A stretch of 9,518 bases of DNA from Endomicrobium sp. (GCA_031277075.1 JAISLV010000122.1:1-9518); one strand, 5' to 3'; shown: positions 1 through 5,598, counted from the first letter of the stretch. Translations and numbers: made by a program. Notes: generated by a model from the letters alone, not told the origin.

Positions 1-1186
1 TAAAAACCGCAGATATTGAGGGCGTCGCGTATCCGCCGTATTGCGAATTGTCGTCGTAACGCGCGCCGGGAATAAAAGTAAAATTCCCAAAAGACAAATT
101 TAATTGCGCGTAGGCTGCGGCGTTTTCCCTGTTTCTTTTTGATTTGTAGCCCGACAATTCTTCGTCTTCTTTGTAATATTCGCCCCAATACTCCGCGCCT
201 GCAAGAAAAATATCTTTATAATGAAAATCCGCCAAAGCCCCAAATGTGTCGGAAAAATATTTATAATGCGCTTGCGTGAGCAAAAAAGACGGGTCGTAAG
301 GGTTCCCCGTAGCGTCGTAAAAATATCTTGTATTGTTTGAAGCGTATCCCGAAACCGTCAAATCGCCGAAATCTTCAAAGTTTAAATCGTAATCAATTTT
401 AACGTATTTGTTTTTATCTTTTTGTTCGTTTTTCGGCGTAAGCCAAGACAATGAACCCGCGACGCCGTATTTGCCGTCGTAAATATTTTCAGTTAAAGAA
501 AGCGCGCTTTTGTCGTCTATTTTATACTGCGCGCTCAAAAATACGTCGTAATTTACAAACTCAGAGTTTTCTCTGTCGCCGTCGGTTGAAATGTTTGAAA
601 GCGCGGCAAGAACGTTAAATCGTTCGCCCGAGCGCGCTATTGCAAGAGACGGTTCAAAAGTATTAAAGCTCCCGTAAGAAATTTTGGCGTCTATAATAGG
701 CGAGCTTTGCGACGCTTTTTTTGTAATTACGTTTATAATCCCGCCGAAAGCTCCGCTTCCGTATACCGCCGCGCCCGCGCCTCTTATTATTTCAACTTTT
801 TCAATAGCAGCCGCAGGAACAGCCGTAAAATCCGCGCTTCCCAAACCTATGTCGTTTATTCTTCTGCCGTCAATTAAAACTAAAGTTTGCAAAGACGACG
901 CGCCCCTTATTAAAACGCTTTCGGCGGCGCCTACGGTTCCGTTTCGTCTTACATTGACGCCCGTTTCATTTTGAAGCAATTCTGCGAGCGTTGAAAAGTT
1001 TTTCTCCGCTATTTCTTCTTTGGTTATTACCGTAATATTTGTCGGAAGTTTTTCAGTATTAGCCTCATACTTTGTAAGCGACAAAAAAACGTCTTCCGCC
1101 AAAACAAAACTTGAACCTGCGCCAGACAACAATAATACCGCTAAAACAACTGCCGCAACTTTTTTAACTGAACCTGCTTTCTTCAT
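1..1186 (-). CDS. btuB: TonB-dependent outer-membrane receptor, BtuB-like (3' end outside window)
   Basis: This frame stays open from an ATG at 1186 to the left edge, giving about 395 residues. A strong Shine-Dalgarno AAGGAGG (1193-1199) sits 6 nt before the start. Residues 1-30 form a signal peptide (basic start, hydrophobic run, cleavage after FVLA). The plug domain covers roughly residues 45-155 and has the family hallmarks LLQNETGV (71-77), LIRGASS (92-98), LVLIDGRRIND (102-112), VEIIRGAGAAVYGSGAFGG (131-149) and INVITKK (151-157). What follows alternates aromatic and polar residues like the beta-strands of a 22-strand barrel; the barrel is cut by the edge. No textbook TonB box is obvious just after the cleavage site. 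Substrate is inferred: a cobalamin riboswitch lies directly upstream and a corrinoid ABC importer comes next, so a BtuB role in corrinoid uptake is likely. Sequence alone would not exclude another chelate or siderophore. Confidence 0.9.
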   Translation of the reverse strand, partial: MKKAGSVKKVAAVVLAVLLLSGAGSSFVLAEDVFLSLTKYEANTEKLPTNITVITKEEIAEKNFSTLAELLQNETGVNVRRNGTVGAAESVLIRGASSLQTLVLIDGRRINDIGLGSADFTAVPAAAIEKVEIIRGAGAAVYGSGAFGGIINVITKKASQSSPIIDAKISYGSFNTFEPSLAIARSGERFNVLAALSNISTDGDRENSEFVNYDVFLSAQYKIDDKSALSLTENIYDGKYGVAGSLSWLTPKNEQKDKNKYVKIDYDLNFEDFGDLTVSGYASNNTRYFYDATGNPYDPSFLLTQAHYKYFSDTFGALADFHYKDIFLAGAEYWGEYYKEDEELSGYKSKRNRENAAAYAQLNLSFGNFTFIPGARYDDNSQYGGYATPSISAVF

Positions 1187-1192
1187 TACTTG

Positions 1193-1199
1193 CCTCCTT
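1193..1199 (-). promoter_or_regulatory. Ribosome binding site of btuB
   Basis: AAGGAGG on the minus strand, 6 nt from the ATG at 1186. It is the strongest Shine-Dalgarno in the window and fixes the receptor start. It lies just after the riboswitch, where aptamer folding could expose or hide it. Confidence 0.85.
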
Positions 1200-1211
1200 G
1201 GGGCGTTTATT

Positions 1212-1330
1212 TTATCGCCGGCAATCTGACTTAAGGACAGCGAACGAAACGTTACGCGAAGTCCAATCACAGCAGCCGGACTGTTTGCGGTTTTCACGCA
1301 ATTCCCCCGCTTTTTTAAAAAGCTGAAAAG
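1212..1330 (-). ncRNA. Cobalamin riboswitch in the btuB leader
   Basis: The minus strand carries the conserved cobalamin-aptamer elements in order. GGGGGAATTGCGTG (about 1297-1310) starts the P3 region, with TTGCG pairing to CGCAA. Next is a P4-P6-like core, CAGTCCGGCTGCTGTGA (about 1267-1283), whose GTCC pairs with the GGAC ending at 1261. The B12 box AAGTCAGATTGCC follows at about 1220-1232. The receptor's Shine-Dalgarno lies about 20 nt downstream with no T-tract hairpin in between. A short GGCG/CGCC hairpin separates box and ribosome site, and TCCTT near the box could pair with AAGGA of the Shine-Dalgarno. Control is therefore probably at translation: cobalamin binding would hide the ribosome site. 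The outer boundaries, and P1 in particular, are approximate. Confidence 0.85.
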
Positions 1331-1399
1331 GGCAAGGCAAAAGGACGCGTTCGCGTCGGGCAATGCGGGCTTTGCTTTAGCCTTTGCGTCTTTTCAGCT
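1311..1399 (-). terminator. Long hairpin after btuD, possible weak terminator
   Basis: On the minus strand AGCTGAAAAG (1390-1399) begins immediately after the btuD stop and pairs perfectly with CTTTTCAGCT (1321-1330). It is followed by five T residues and then A residues (about 1311-1321). Inside the arms are further pairing segments (GCAAAGG with CCTTTTGC) and a GC-rich hairpin GACGCGAACGCGTC (1344-1357). The position is right for ending or attenuating the importer transcript, but the loop is long and the T-run short, so it may instead be a processing or RNA-stabilising hairpin. Its downstream arm touches the 5' edge of the btuB riboswitch. I saw no clear separate promoter for btuB, so readthrough from the importer operon is possible. 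Confidence 0.45.
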
Positions 1400-2173
1400 T
1401 TATTTTTTGTAAGGTATTATATACGGTTTCCCAGATATAGGGTTTGTTTTAACAATTACGGTCGTATTATAAACTTCTTCTATGTCTTTGTAATTTAACA
1501 CTTCCTCAGGCGTTCCCGCGTTTTTAACGCGTCCGCCGTCAAGCAAAATTAAGCTGTCGCAAAATTCGCCCGCCGCGTTTAAATCGTGCATGGCGACTAT
1601 CACGGTTTTTCCCGTCTCTTTGTTTAATATTCCTAAAATTTCAAAAATTTCGGTTTGTCCGCCTATATCTAAGTGGGACGTAGGCTCGTCAAAAATTAAA
1701 AAATCGGTTTCTTGAACTATGGTCTGCGCTATTAAAACCCTTTGCCTTTCGCCGCCTGAAAGCTCGTCAATGTTTCTGTCTGCAAAACTTTCAGTTTCCG
1801 TAAATTTCATAGTCCGTTTAACTATCTCGTAATCTTTTTCCGAAGGAATTTTAAAAAAATTCATATACGGGTATCTGCCAAACATTATAAAATCTCTTAC
1901 GCTAAAGGGCAGAGAAAATTCAATATTTTGCGGCATAAACGCTATGATTTTTGAAAGTTCCGCTTTGCTTAAAGAAAACGGGTTTTGACCGTTTATTAAA
2001 ATTTTTCCGCTAAAGGGCGTTAAAAGTCCGCAAAGTGTTTTTAACAACGCGCTTTTTCCCGCGCCGTTTTTTCCTATAATCGCGCAAAAAGAACTCTGCG
2101 CAATGTTTAAAGAGACGTCTTTTAAAACCGCCGTTTTATTATATCCTGCGCAAAGATTTTTTATCTCTATCAT
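1400..2173 (-). CDS. btuD: ABC transporter ATPase, BtuD/FhuC type (corrinoid import)
   Basis: This 257-residue protein is the cytoplasmic ATPase that would power the adjacent permease. All ABC motifs are visible: Walker A GKNGAGKS (34-41), Q-loop FMPQN (Gln82), signature LSGGERQR (138-145), Walker B FLIFDE (158-163), D-loop SHLD (166-169) and H-loop His196 in AMHDLN. Length and the C-terminal extension are normal for the type II (FecCD-partner) importer ATPases. One small oddity is that the residue after the Walker A serine is Ala42, where Thr is usual; the catalytic Lys40 and Ser41 are kept. The ATG at 2173 lies 33 nt after the permease stop, behind a weak purine-rich ribosome site. Corrinoid specificity is inferred from the riboswitches and the linked adenosyltransferase, since heme and iron-siderophore ATPases look alike. 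Confidence 0.92.
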   Translation of the reverse strand: MIEIKNLCAGYNKTAVLKDVSLNIAQSSFCAIIGKNGAGKSALLKTLCGLLTPFSGKILINGQNPFSLSKAELSKIIAFMPQNIEFSLPFSVRDFIMFGRYPYMNFFKIPSEKDYEIVKRTMKFTETESFADRNIDELSGGERQRVLIAQTIVQETDFLIFDEPTSHLDIGGQTEIFEILGILNKETGKTVIVAMHDLNAAGEFCDSLILLDGGRVKNAGTPEEVLNYKDIEEVYNTTVIVKTNPISGKPYIIPYKK

Positions 2174-2206
2174 ATTGTCCGCCGTCCGTTAAAAGGATAT
2201 AAGTTC

Positions 2207-3274
2207 TCAGCTCTTTTTGTTTCTCGTAAGCAAAAACATAAAAAATATTCCGCCAAAAATTCCCGTAATCACGCCTACGGGAAGCATTGACGGCGCAAAG
2301 ACCGTTCTTGCGATAGCGTCGCAAAAAGGCAAAAAAGACGCTCCTAAAAGCGCGCTTGCGGGTATAAGCGCAAAATGATTTGCGCCTATAATTTTGCGCA
2401 TTATGTGGGGCGTCATAAGCCCTATAAAACCGATTACCCCGCACACAGACGCCGCGCAAGCCGCTATCAAAGACGCCGTCAAAAAAATTATTTTTACGGC
2501 TCTTTCAGCCTCAACGCCTATCGTTTTTGATTTTTCGCTTCCAAGCGACACGGCGTTGACGACATTGCCCGATAAACACAAAAATATAGTTCCTGCGATA
2601 ATTACAGCGCCCGCCGCAAAAAGCAGCCTTTCGTCAACGGCTGAAAAGTCGCCCATAATCCAAATGAAAGCCGCTTGAATTTGCGCGGCTGAAAAAAGCG
2701 AATATACAAGCATTACTGCGGAAGAAAAAATATAGCTCATCACCACGCCCGACAAAATCATCGCGTTTGAATCAAAACGTTTTTGTCCGCTTAAAATATA
2801 AACCGCCGAAACGGAAATAAACGAACCGCAAAAAGAACAAAACGGAACAAAAAACACGCTTACCGAAGACAATTTCAAAAGTAAAGCGAGCGACGCTCCG
2901 AAAGCCGCCCCGCCAGACACGCCAAGCGTAAAAGGTTCGGCTAAAGGATTTCTTAAAATCCCCTGAAAAACGCAGCCGCTTGCGGCAAGTCCCGCGCCGA
3001 CTATCGCCGCGGCTAAAACGCGCGGCAGGCGTATTGATTTTATTATTAAAACCGCGTCGTTTTCCCCTGAGCCAAACAACGCTTTAACGCAATTTACAAA
3101 CGAAATATCGTTTGAACCCGACGACAAATCGAAAAAAAACGACAATATAAATAAAATAAATAGCGCAAGAAACGCTAAAGATATTTTGCCGCCGCAAAAA
3201 CGCCGCGCCTGCTGGCATAGAGGGGATTTAAATTTTGCGCATAAAGCCATAATTTTATTTTTACCTGTCCGCAT
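2207..3274 (-). CDS. btuC: FecCD-family ABC permease, BtuC type
   Basis: This 355-residue inner-membrane permease would form the homodimeric channel for corrinoid import. Hydrophobic segments are spread along the whole chain and fit about ten helices, the first at about 31-48. Family landmarks are LPRVLAAAIVGAGLAASG (83-100), the loop RNPLAEPFTLGVSGGAA (108-124), GFIGLMTPHIMRKIIG (282-297) in the ATPase-coupling region, and LPVGVITGIFGGIFF (331-345). The first ATG (3274) overlaps the end of the binding-protein gene by 14 bp. An alternative ATG at 3250 removes eight residues and has GGACAGG upstream, though about 13 nt away; neither has a strong ribosome site, so the start is uncertain. Overlapping, tightly packed genes indicate one operon with btuF and btuD. 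Confidence 0.93.
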   Translation of the reverse strand: MRTGKNKIMALCAKFKSPLCQQARRFCGGKISLAFLALFILFILSFFFDLSSGSNDISFVNCVKALFGSGENDAVLIIKSIRLPRVLAAAIVGAGLAASGCVFQGILRNPLAEPFTLGVSGGAAFGASLALLLKLSSVSVFFVPFCSFCGSFISVSAVYILSGQKRFDSNAMILSGVVMSYIFSSAVMLVYSLFSAAQIQAAFIWIMGDFSAVDERLLFAAGAVIIAGTIFLCLSGNVVNAVSLGSEKSKTIGVEAERAVKIIFLTASLIAACAASVCGVIGFIGLMTPHIMRKIIGANHFALIPASALLGASFLPFCDAIARTVFAPSMLPVGVITGIFGGIFFMFLLTRNKKS

Positions 3275-4082
3275 AAATTGTTTCAGCTAAAAACTGCGCG
3301 CCGTCTGCAAAAGTTTTCGGCGTAGGCGTAAAAAAAACGGCGGCGTCTATCATAAAAATTTTTCCGTTTGCAGCGGCTTTTAAAGTTTTATATTTTTTCC
3401 AAAAATCTATTTCAGAAGGCGCGATATCGCCCATATTCGCTAAAATGATAATATCCGGGTTTTTTGTTATAACGTCTTCTACGTCTATTTGAATATAGCG
3501 CGCGTTTAAGTTTTTATATATGTTTTCTGTCTTTGTGTAAAAATTGTAATCGTTCACAAAACTTTGCCCGCCCGCCGTGTATAAAGGCTTAGCTCCGACT
3601 TCCCAAAAGACGCTTTGCGTTCCGTTTTGCGTTATTGCGCCGTAGACGGCGCGAACGCTTTCTTTTGCCTCGTCCACGATTTTAGCGGCTTCGTTTCCTT
3701 TGCCGACTTTTTTTGCAAGCTCTAAATAATTTCGGCAAATTTCTTCAAAAGACATAGAAGTTTCCATAACGTAGACGTTTAATCCAAGCCTTGCCAATTT
3801 TTCTACCGCCGCTTTGCTGTTTCCTTCTTTAGTTGAAATAATTAAATCGGGCTTTAAAAAAATAATTTTTTCAAAGTCAGGCTCTAAAAGCGTTCCGATA
3901 ATTTCTTTTTTTGTTTTTCCTTTGGGGCAATAAACGGTAATTGCGATAACTTCTTCGTCCATTCCTATTTCGTATAAACTTTCCGTAACCGAAGGAGCCA
4001 AAGAAATTACGCGCTTATATCCGCCTGCAAAAGAAACGGATGCAAAAAATAAAAACAATGCGGCGGTTATAAATTTTTTCAT
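3261..4082 (-). CDS. btuF: Periplasmic corrinoid-binding protein, BtuF-like
   Basis: This 273-residue cluster A-II (class III) solute-binding protein would pass corrinoid from the periplasm to the BtuC-type permease. Residues 1-19 are a Sec signal peptide cleaved after SFA. There is no lipobox cysteine, so the protein should be soluble in the periplasm rather than a lipoprotein. The mature start has the characteristic VISLAPSVTESLYEIG (25-40), followed by the BtuF-like ITVYCPKG (48-55). LLEPDFEKIIFLKPDLIIS (65-83) matches the region leading to the helical backbone linker. The second lobe contains FWEVGAKPLYTAGG (159-172) and a family-typical C-terminus with LKAAANGKIFMID (234-246). The gene begins 19 nt after the adenosyltransferase stop and has only a weak, distant ribosome site (GGCGG, about 12 nt). 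Corrinoid as ligand is inferred from context. Confidence 0.9.
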   Translation of the reverse strand: MKKFITAALFLFFASVSFAGGYKRVISLAPSVTESLYEIGMDEEVIAITVYCPKGKTKKEIIGTLLEPDFEKIIFLKPDLIISTKEGNSKAAVEKLARLGLNVYVMETSMSFEEICRNYLELAKKVGKGNEAAKIVDEAKESVRAVYGAITQNGTQSVFWEVGAKPLYTAGGQSFVNDYNFYTKTENIYKNLNARYIQIDVEDVITKNPDIIILANMGDIAPSEIDFWKKYKTLKAAANGKIFMIDAAVFFTPTPKTFADGAQFLAETIYADR

Positions 4083-4101
4083 AGATTATCGCAGCCGCCT
4101 T

Positions 4102-4626
4102 TTAAAATTCAACGCCTTTTCTTGCTTTCGCGCCTAAATTGTAAGGATGTTTTATTTCTTTCATTTCCGTAACTAAATCCGCAATTTCTATAAGTTCACA
4201 AGGCGCGCCGCGCCCGGTAATCGCTACGTCGCAATTTTTTGAAAGCTCTTTTACCAAACTTATAAATTCGCTTTTATCAATGAAATTATCTCTCAAAGCT
4301 ATATTAAATTCTTCCAAAACTATTAAATCGTATTTTTTAGCGTTTTTTGCGCCGTCTATAATTTCTTTAATTTTTGCAATTGCGGGCTTACATTTTTGCG
4401 CCGCTTCTTCCAAAGAAACGTTTTTAACGCAAAAAGGATGCTCTTTAGAATAAGAAAAAAAATCAAGATTAGGCAAAGCGGTCAAAATTTTTTGTTCGCC
4501 GTAAAATTCGTCCCCTTTGAACAATTGTATAAGGCAGACTTTAAACCCCTGACCTAAAGAGCGTATTATTTGCCCGACTGCAGCCGTAGTTTTGCCTTTG
4601 CCGTCGCCAGTATTAATAATAATCAT
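4102..4626 (-). CDS. cobO: Cob(I)alamin adenosyltransferase, CobO/BtuR/CobA type
   Basis: This enzyme transfers the 5'-deoxyadenosyl group of ATP to reduced corrinoids, making adenosylcobalamin (or adenosylcobinamide). It is cytoplasmic and is the activation step after import. With the ATG at 4626 the protein has 174 residues, typical of the family. It shows the P-loop TGDGKGKTTAA (6-16), LIVLEEFNIAL (101-111), TGRGAP (137-142), and the conserved end IADLVTEMKEIKHPYNLGAK (148-167) finishing in ARKGVEF. The start is chosen because GGAG lies 7 nt upstream. A longer frame from a TTG at 4659 would run through the terminator hairpin and add residues the family lacks. It is first in the operon, behind its own cobalamin riboswitch and terminator, so high B12 should turn off the enzyme and probably the transporter genes. 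Confidence 0.95.
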   Translation of the reverse strand: MIIINTGDGKGKTTAAVGQIIRSLGQGFKVCLIQLFKGDEFYGEQKILTALPNLDFFSYSKEHPFCVKNVSLEEAAQKCKPAIAKIKEIIDGAKNAKKYDLIVLEEFNIALRDNFIDKSEFISLVKELSKNCDVAITGRGAPCELIEIADLVTEMKEIKHPYNLGAKARKGVEF

Positions 4627-4633
4627 ATTATTA

Positions 4634-4637
4634 CTCC
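4634..4637 (-). promoter_or_regulatory. Ribosome binding site deciding the cobO start
   Basis: GGAG on the minus strand, 7 nt before the ATG at 4626. It begins only three bases after the T-run of the upstream terminator, so translation starts as soon as RNA polymerase has passed the attenuator. Confidence 0.8.
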
Positions 4638-4640
4638 AAT

Positions 4641-4675
4641 AAAAAACCCGCTTTCGCAATAAAAGAAAGCAGGTT
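4641..4675 (-). terminator. Riboswitch-linked intrinsic terminator before cobO
   Basis: On the minus strand AACCTGCTTTC (4665-4675) pairs with GAAAGCGGGTT (4645-4655) around a 9-nt loop, with one mismatch, and a run of six T residues follows (4641-4646). This is a textbook rho-independent terminator, but it lies in the leader, between the cobalamin aptamer and the cobO ribosome site. That position makes it the likely expression platform: when cobalamin is bound the hairpin forms and transcription stops. The segment between aptamer and hairpin (4676-4725) contains CTTTCTTGGGAAAG and purine-rich stretches that could supply a competing antiterminator, but I cannot fix the pairing by eye. Confidence 0.85.
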
Positions 4676-4725
4676 TATAAATACGTCGTTTTTCCTCTTT
4701 CCCAAGAAAGAACAGCTTATTAAAT

Positions 4726-4853
4726 CGGTTAATAGACCGGGCTATAAACAAGAGATTTGCTCTGCAAAAATTTTGTTTTATTACCGTTGCTGGGCAGCGT
4801 CCGAATTAAAACGCCTTATAATTGGGCGTTTATTACGGAACTTCCTTTAACCG
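4726..4853 (-). ncRNA. Cobalamin riboswitch in the cobO-btuFCD leader
   Basis: The minus strand shows a full cobalamin aptamer closed by a P1 stem, CGGTTAA (4847-4853) with TTAACCG (4726-4732). Inside, in order, are AGGAAGTTCCG, a P3 arm extended by AACGCC/GGCGTT, the diagnostic core GCTGCCCAGCAACGGTAAT (about 4780-4798), a small AGAG/CTCT hairpin, and the B12 box ATAGCCCGGTCTATTAACCG (4726-4745). These match the cobalamin riboswitch consensus, in which GCCC..GCAACGGTAA and AGCCCGG are signature strings. A terminator and the ribosome site of an adenosyltransferase gene follow downstream, which is the expected partner type. The element would sense adenosylcobalamin (or a related corrinoid) and attenuate the operon. 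Confidence 0.92.
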
Positions 4854-4887
4854 TTTGTCAAAAAAAAGAACGGATTGAAACGCAAAT

Positions 4888-4917
4888 ATTATACAAAATT
4901 TACCGCAAATACCGCAA
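4888..4917 (-). promoter_or_regulatory. Sigma-70-type promoter of the cobO-btuFCD operon
   Basis: The minus strand has a perfect -10 TATAAT (4888-4893) and a -35-like TTGCGG (4912-4917) separated by 18 bp. Transcription would start near 4880, about 25 nt ahead of the riboswitch P1 stem, which is the expected layout for a riboswitch leader. Confidence 0.7.
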
Positions 4918-4964
4918 AAAACATACGACAAGCAGTAGTCAAATGCGGTCAAAGAATTTAACGG

Positions 4965-5141
4965 CAGATACTGAAAGAGACCCTGAAATAGACACTGAAA
5001 TAGACCCTGAAACGAGTTCAGGGTGACGCGTTCGCGTCAGTTTTGGGCGACGCGTTCGCGTCAGTTTTGGGCGACGCATTCGCGTCAGTTTTGGATGACG
5101 CATTCGCGTCAGGTTTTGGCGACGTGGATAAGGATGGCATT
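4965..5141. repeat. Repeat block 1: 12-bp run, palindrome, four 24-bp units
   Basis: The block opens with a 12-bp-period run (CTGAAAGAGACC, then variants CTGAAATAGACA and CTGAAATAGACC). It then has the palindrome CCCTGAAACGAGTTCAGGG (5005-5023), followed by four tandem 24-bp units at 5025, 5049, 5073 and 5097. Each unit is GACGCGTTCGCGTC plus a tail AGTTTTGGGC or a close variant. The first 14 bases can fold into a hairpin of six G/C-rich pairs with a TT loop. A degenerate tail (GACGTGGATAAGGATGGCATT) ends the block. Because 12 and 24 are multiples of three, long spurious open frames arise here on both strands; none has a credible start, ribosome site or protein character. I read the block as non-coding repeat DNA. 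Confidence 0.9.
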
Positions 5142-5336
5142 GTTGCCGTCGCCATGCCTCTATGCGTCCATGCGTCATGCATCTGTTGTCGCCTTTATCT
5201 AGCTGCCCATCTGCCTAGCTGCGTCTTTTTGCCGTTGTCTGTTGTCTGTCATGCTGAACTTGTTTCAGCATCTGCTGTTTTTTCAAGGTCGCTGCTTTTA
5301 TTGCCGCTGTAATTTTATTTCTGAAACGACCAAAGA
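5142..5336. other. Spacer between the repeat blocks, no gene seen
   Basis: I see no credible gene here. The spacer starts with a run rich in ATGCGTC/ATGCATC words (5161-5184) and contains one dispersed palindrome (5249-5275, listed separately). Open frames crossing it are only continuations of the flanking 24-bp periodicity. Confidence 0.6.
5249..5275. repeat. Dispersed palindrome, TGCTGAA/TTCAGCA type
   Basis: ATGCTGAA (5250-5257) and TTCAGCAT (5265-5272) form an 8-bp inverted repeat around a 7-nt centre. The palindromes at 5005-5023 and 5377-5395 have the same architecture with CCCTGAA/TTCAGGG arms. Translated, such elements give the familiar spurious peptides with ELVSAS or ELVSGS. This identifies a family of short dispersed bacterial repeats; the ELVSAS/ELVSGS association comes from general knowledge of such repeats, not from a search. 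Confidence 0.75.
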
Positions 5337-5561
5337 CAGACCCTGAAAGAGACACTGAAAGAGACACTGAAATAGACCCTGAAACGAGTTCAGGGTGACG
5401 CGTTCGCGTCAGTTTTGGGTGACGCGTTCGCGTCAGTTTTGGGTGACGCGTTTGCGTCAGTTTTAGGTGACGCGTTTGCGTCAGTTTTGGGTGACGCGTT
5501 CGCGGCAGTTTTAGGCGACGCATTAGCGTCAGGTTTTGGCGATGTGGAGAAGGATAGCATT
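5337..5561. repeat. Repeat block 2: 12-bp run, palindrome, six 24-bp units
   Basis: This is a second copy of the block at 4965-5141, offset by 372 bp. The 12-bp run (CTGAAAGAGACA and variants) leads to CCCTGAAACGAGTTCAGGG (5377-5395), then six 24-bp units start at 5397, 5421, 5445, 5469, 5493 and 5517. Units 1 and 2 are identical. Later units carry single changes (TTTGCG for TTCGCG, TTTTAGG for TTTTGGG, CGCGGCAG in unit 5). The last unit and the degenerate tail (GATGTGGAGAAGGATAGCATT) match those of block 1. The 48-bp length difference between the blocks equals two units, so copy number has changed since duplication. Confidence 0.9.
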
Positions 5562-5592
5562 CCAGAATGTGGAATTGTCATTTAGGACAATT
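5559..5592. repeat. Two adjacent inverted repeats upstream of the OmpA-like gene
   Basis: ATTCCA (5559-5564) and TGGAAT (5570-5575) form a 6-bp inverted repeat around GAATG. It runs straight into AATTGTC (5573-5579) and GACAATT (5586-5592), a perfect 7-bp inverted repeat around ATTTAG. Neither is followed by a T-run, so they do not look like terminators. The second ends 6 bp before a TTGACA -35 box and could be an operator, or simply another dispersed repeat. Confidence 0.5.
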
Positions 5593-5598
5593 AGGACA

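Noticed and set aside
684..1229. Plus-strand frames antisense to the receptor gene
   Set aside because: The minus-strand frame has a signal peptide and a clear TonB-receptor plug; the plus-strand frames are shadows.
2139..2678. Frames overlapping the permease gene on both strands
   Set aside because: They overlap the conserved FecCD permease in other frames and resemble no protein.
4102..4659. Longer cobO starting at the TTG at 4659
   Set aside because: It would put coding sequence through the terminator hairpin, and the ATG at 4626 has a good Shine-Dalgarno and matches the family N-terminus.
4757..5026. Plus-strand open frame of 89 codons
   Set aside because: It lies antisense over the cobalamin riboswitch and promoter and ends in the 12-bp repeats. 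It has no ribosome site or protein-like composition.
4939..5178. Minus-strand frame reading LTRTRHPK and PELVSGS repeats
   Set aside because: This is the translation of the 24-bp and 12-bp repeats. The frame is open only because the periods are multiples of three.
5043..5312. Plus-strand frame reading DAFASVLG repeats
   Set aside because: It starts with TTG inside a repeat unit without a ribosome site and continues through the palindrome spacer, so it is a by-product of the repeats.
5025..5540. Possible CRISPR array
   Set aside because: The 24-bp units are directly tandem with no unique spacers and there are no cas genes, so this is a tandem repeat.
5215..5581. Minus-strand frames over the second array (NASPKTDA-like and RHPKLT-like)
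   Set aside because: Two overlapping frames of the same repeat DNA both stay open, which shows that repeat periodicity and not coding selection keeps them open.
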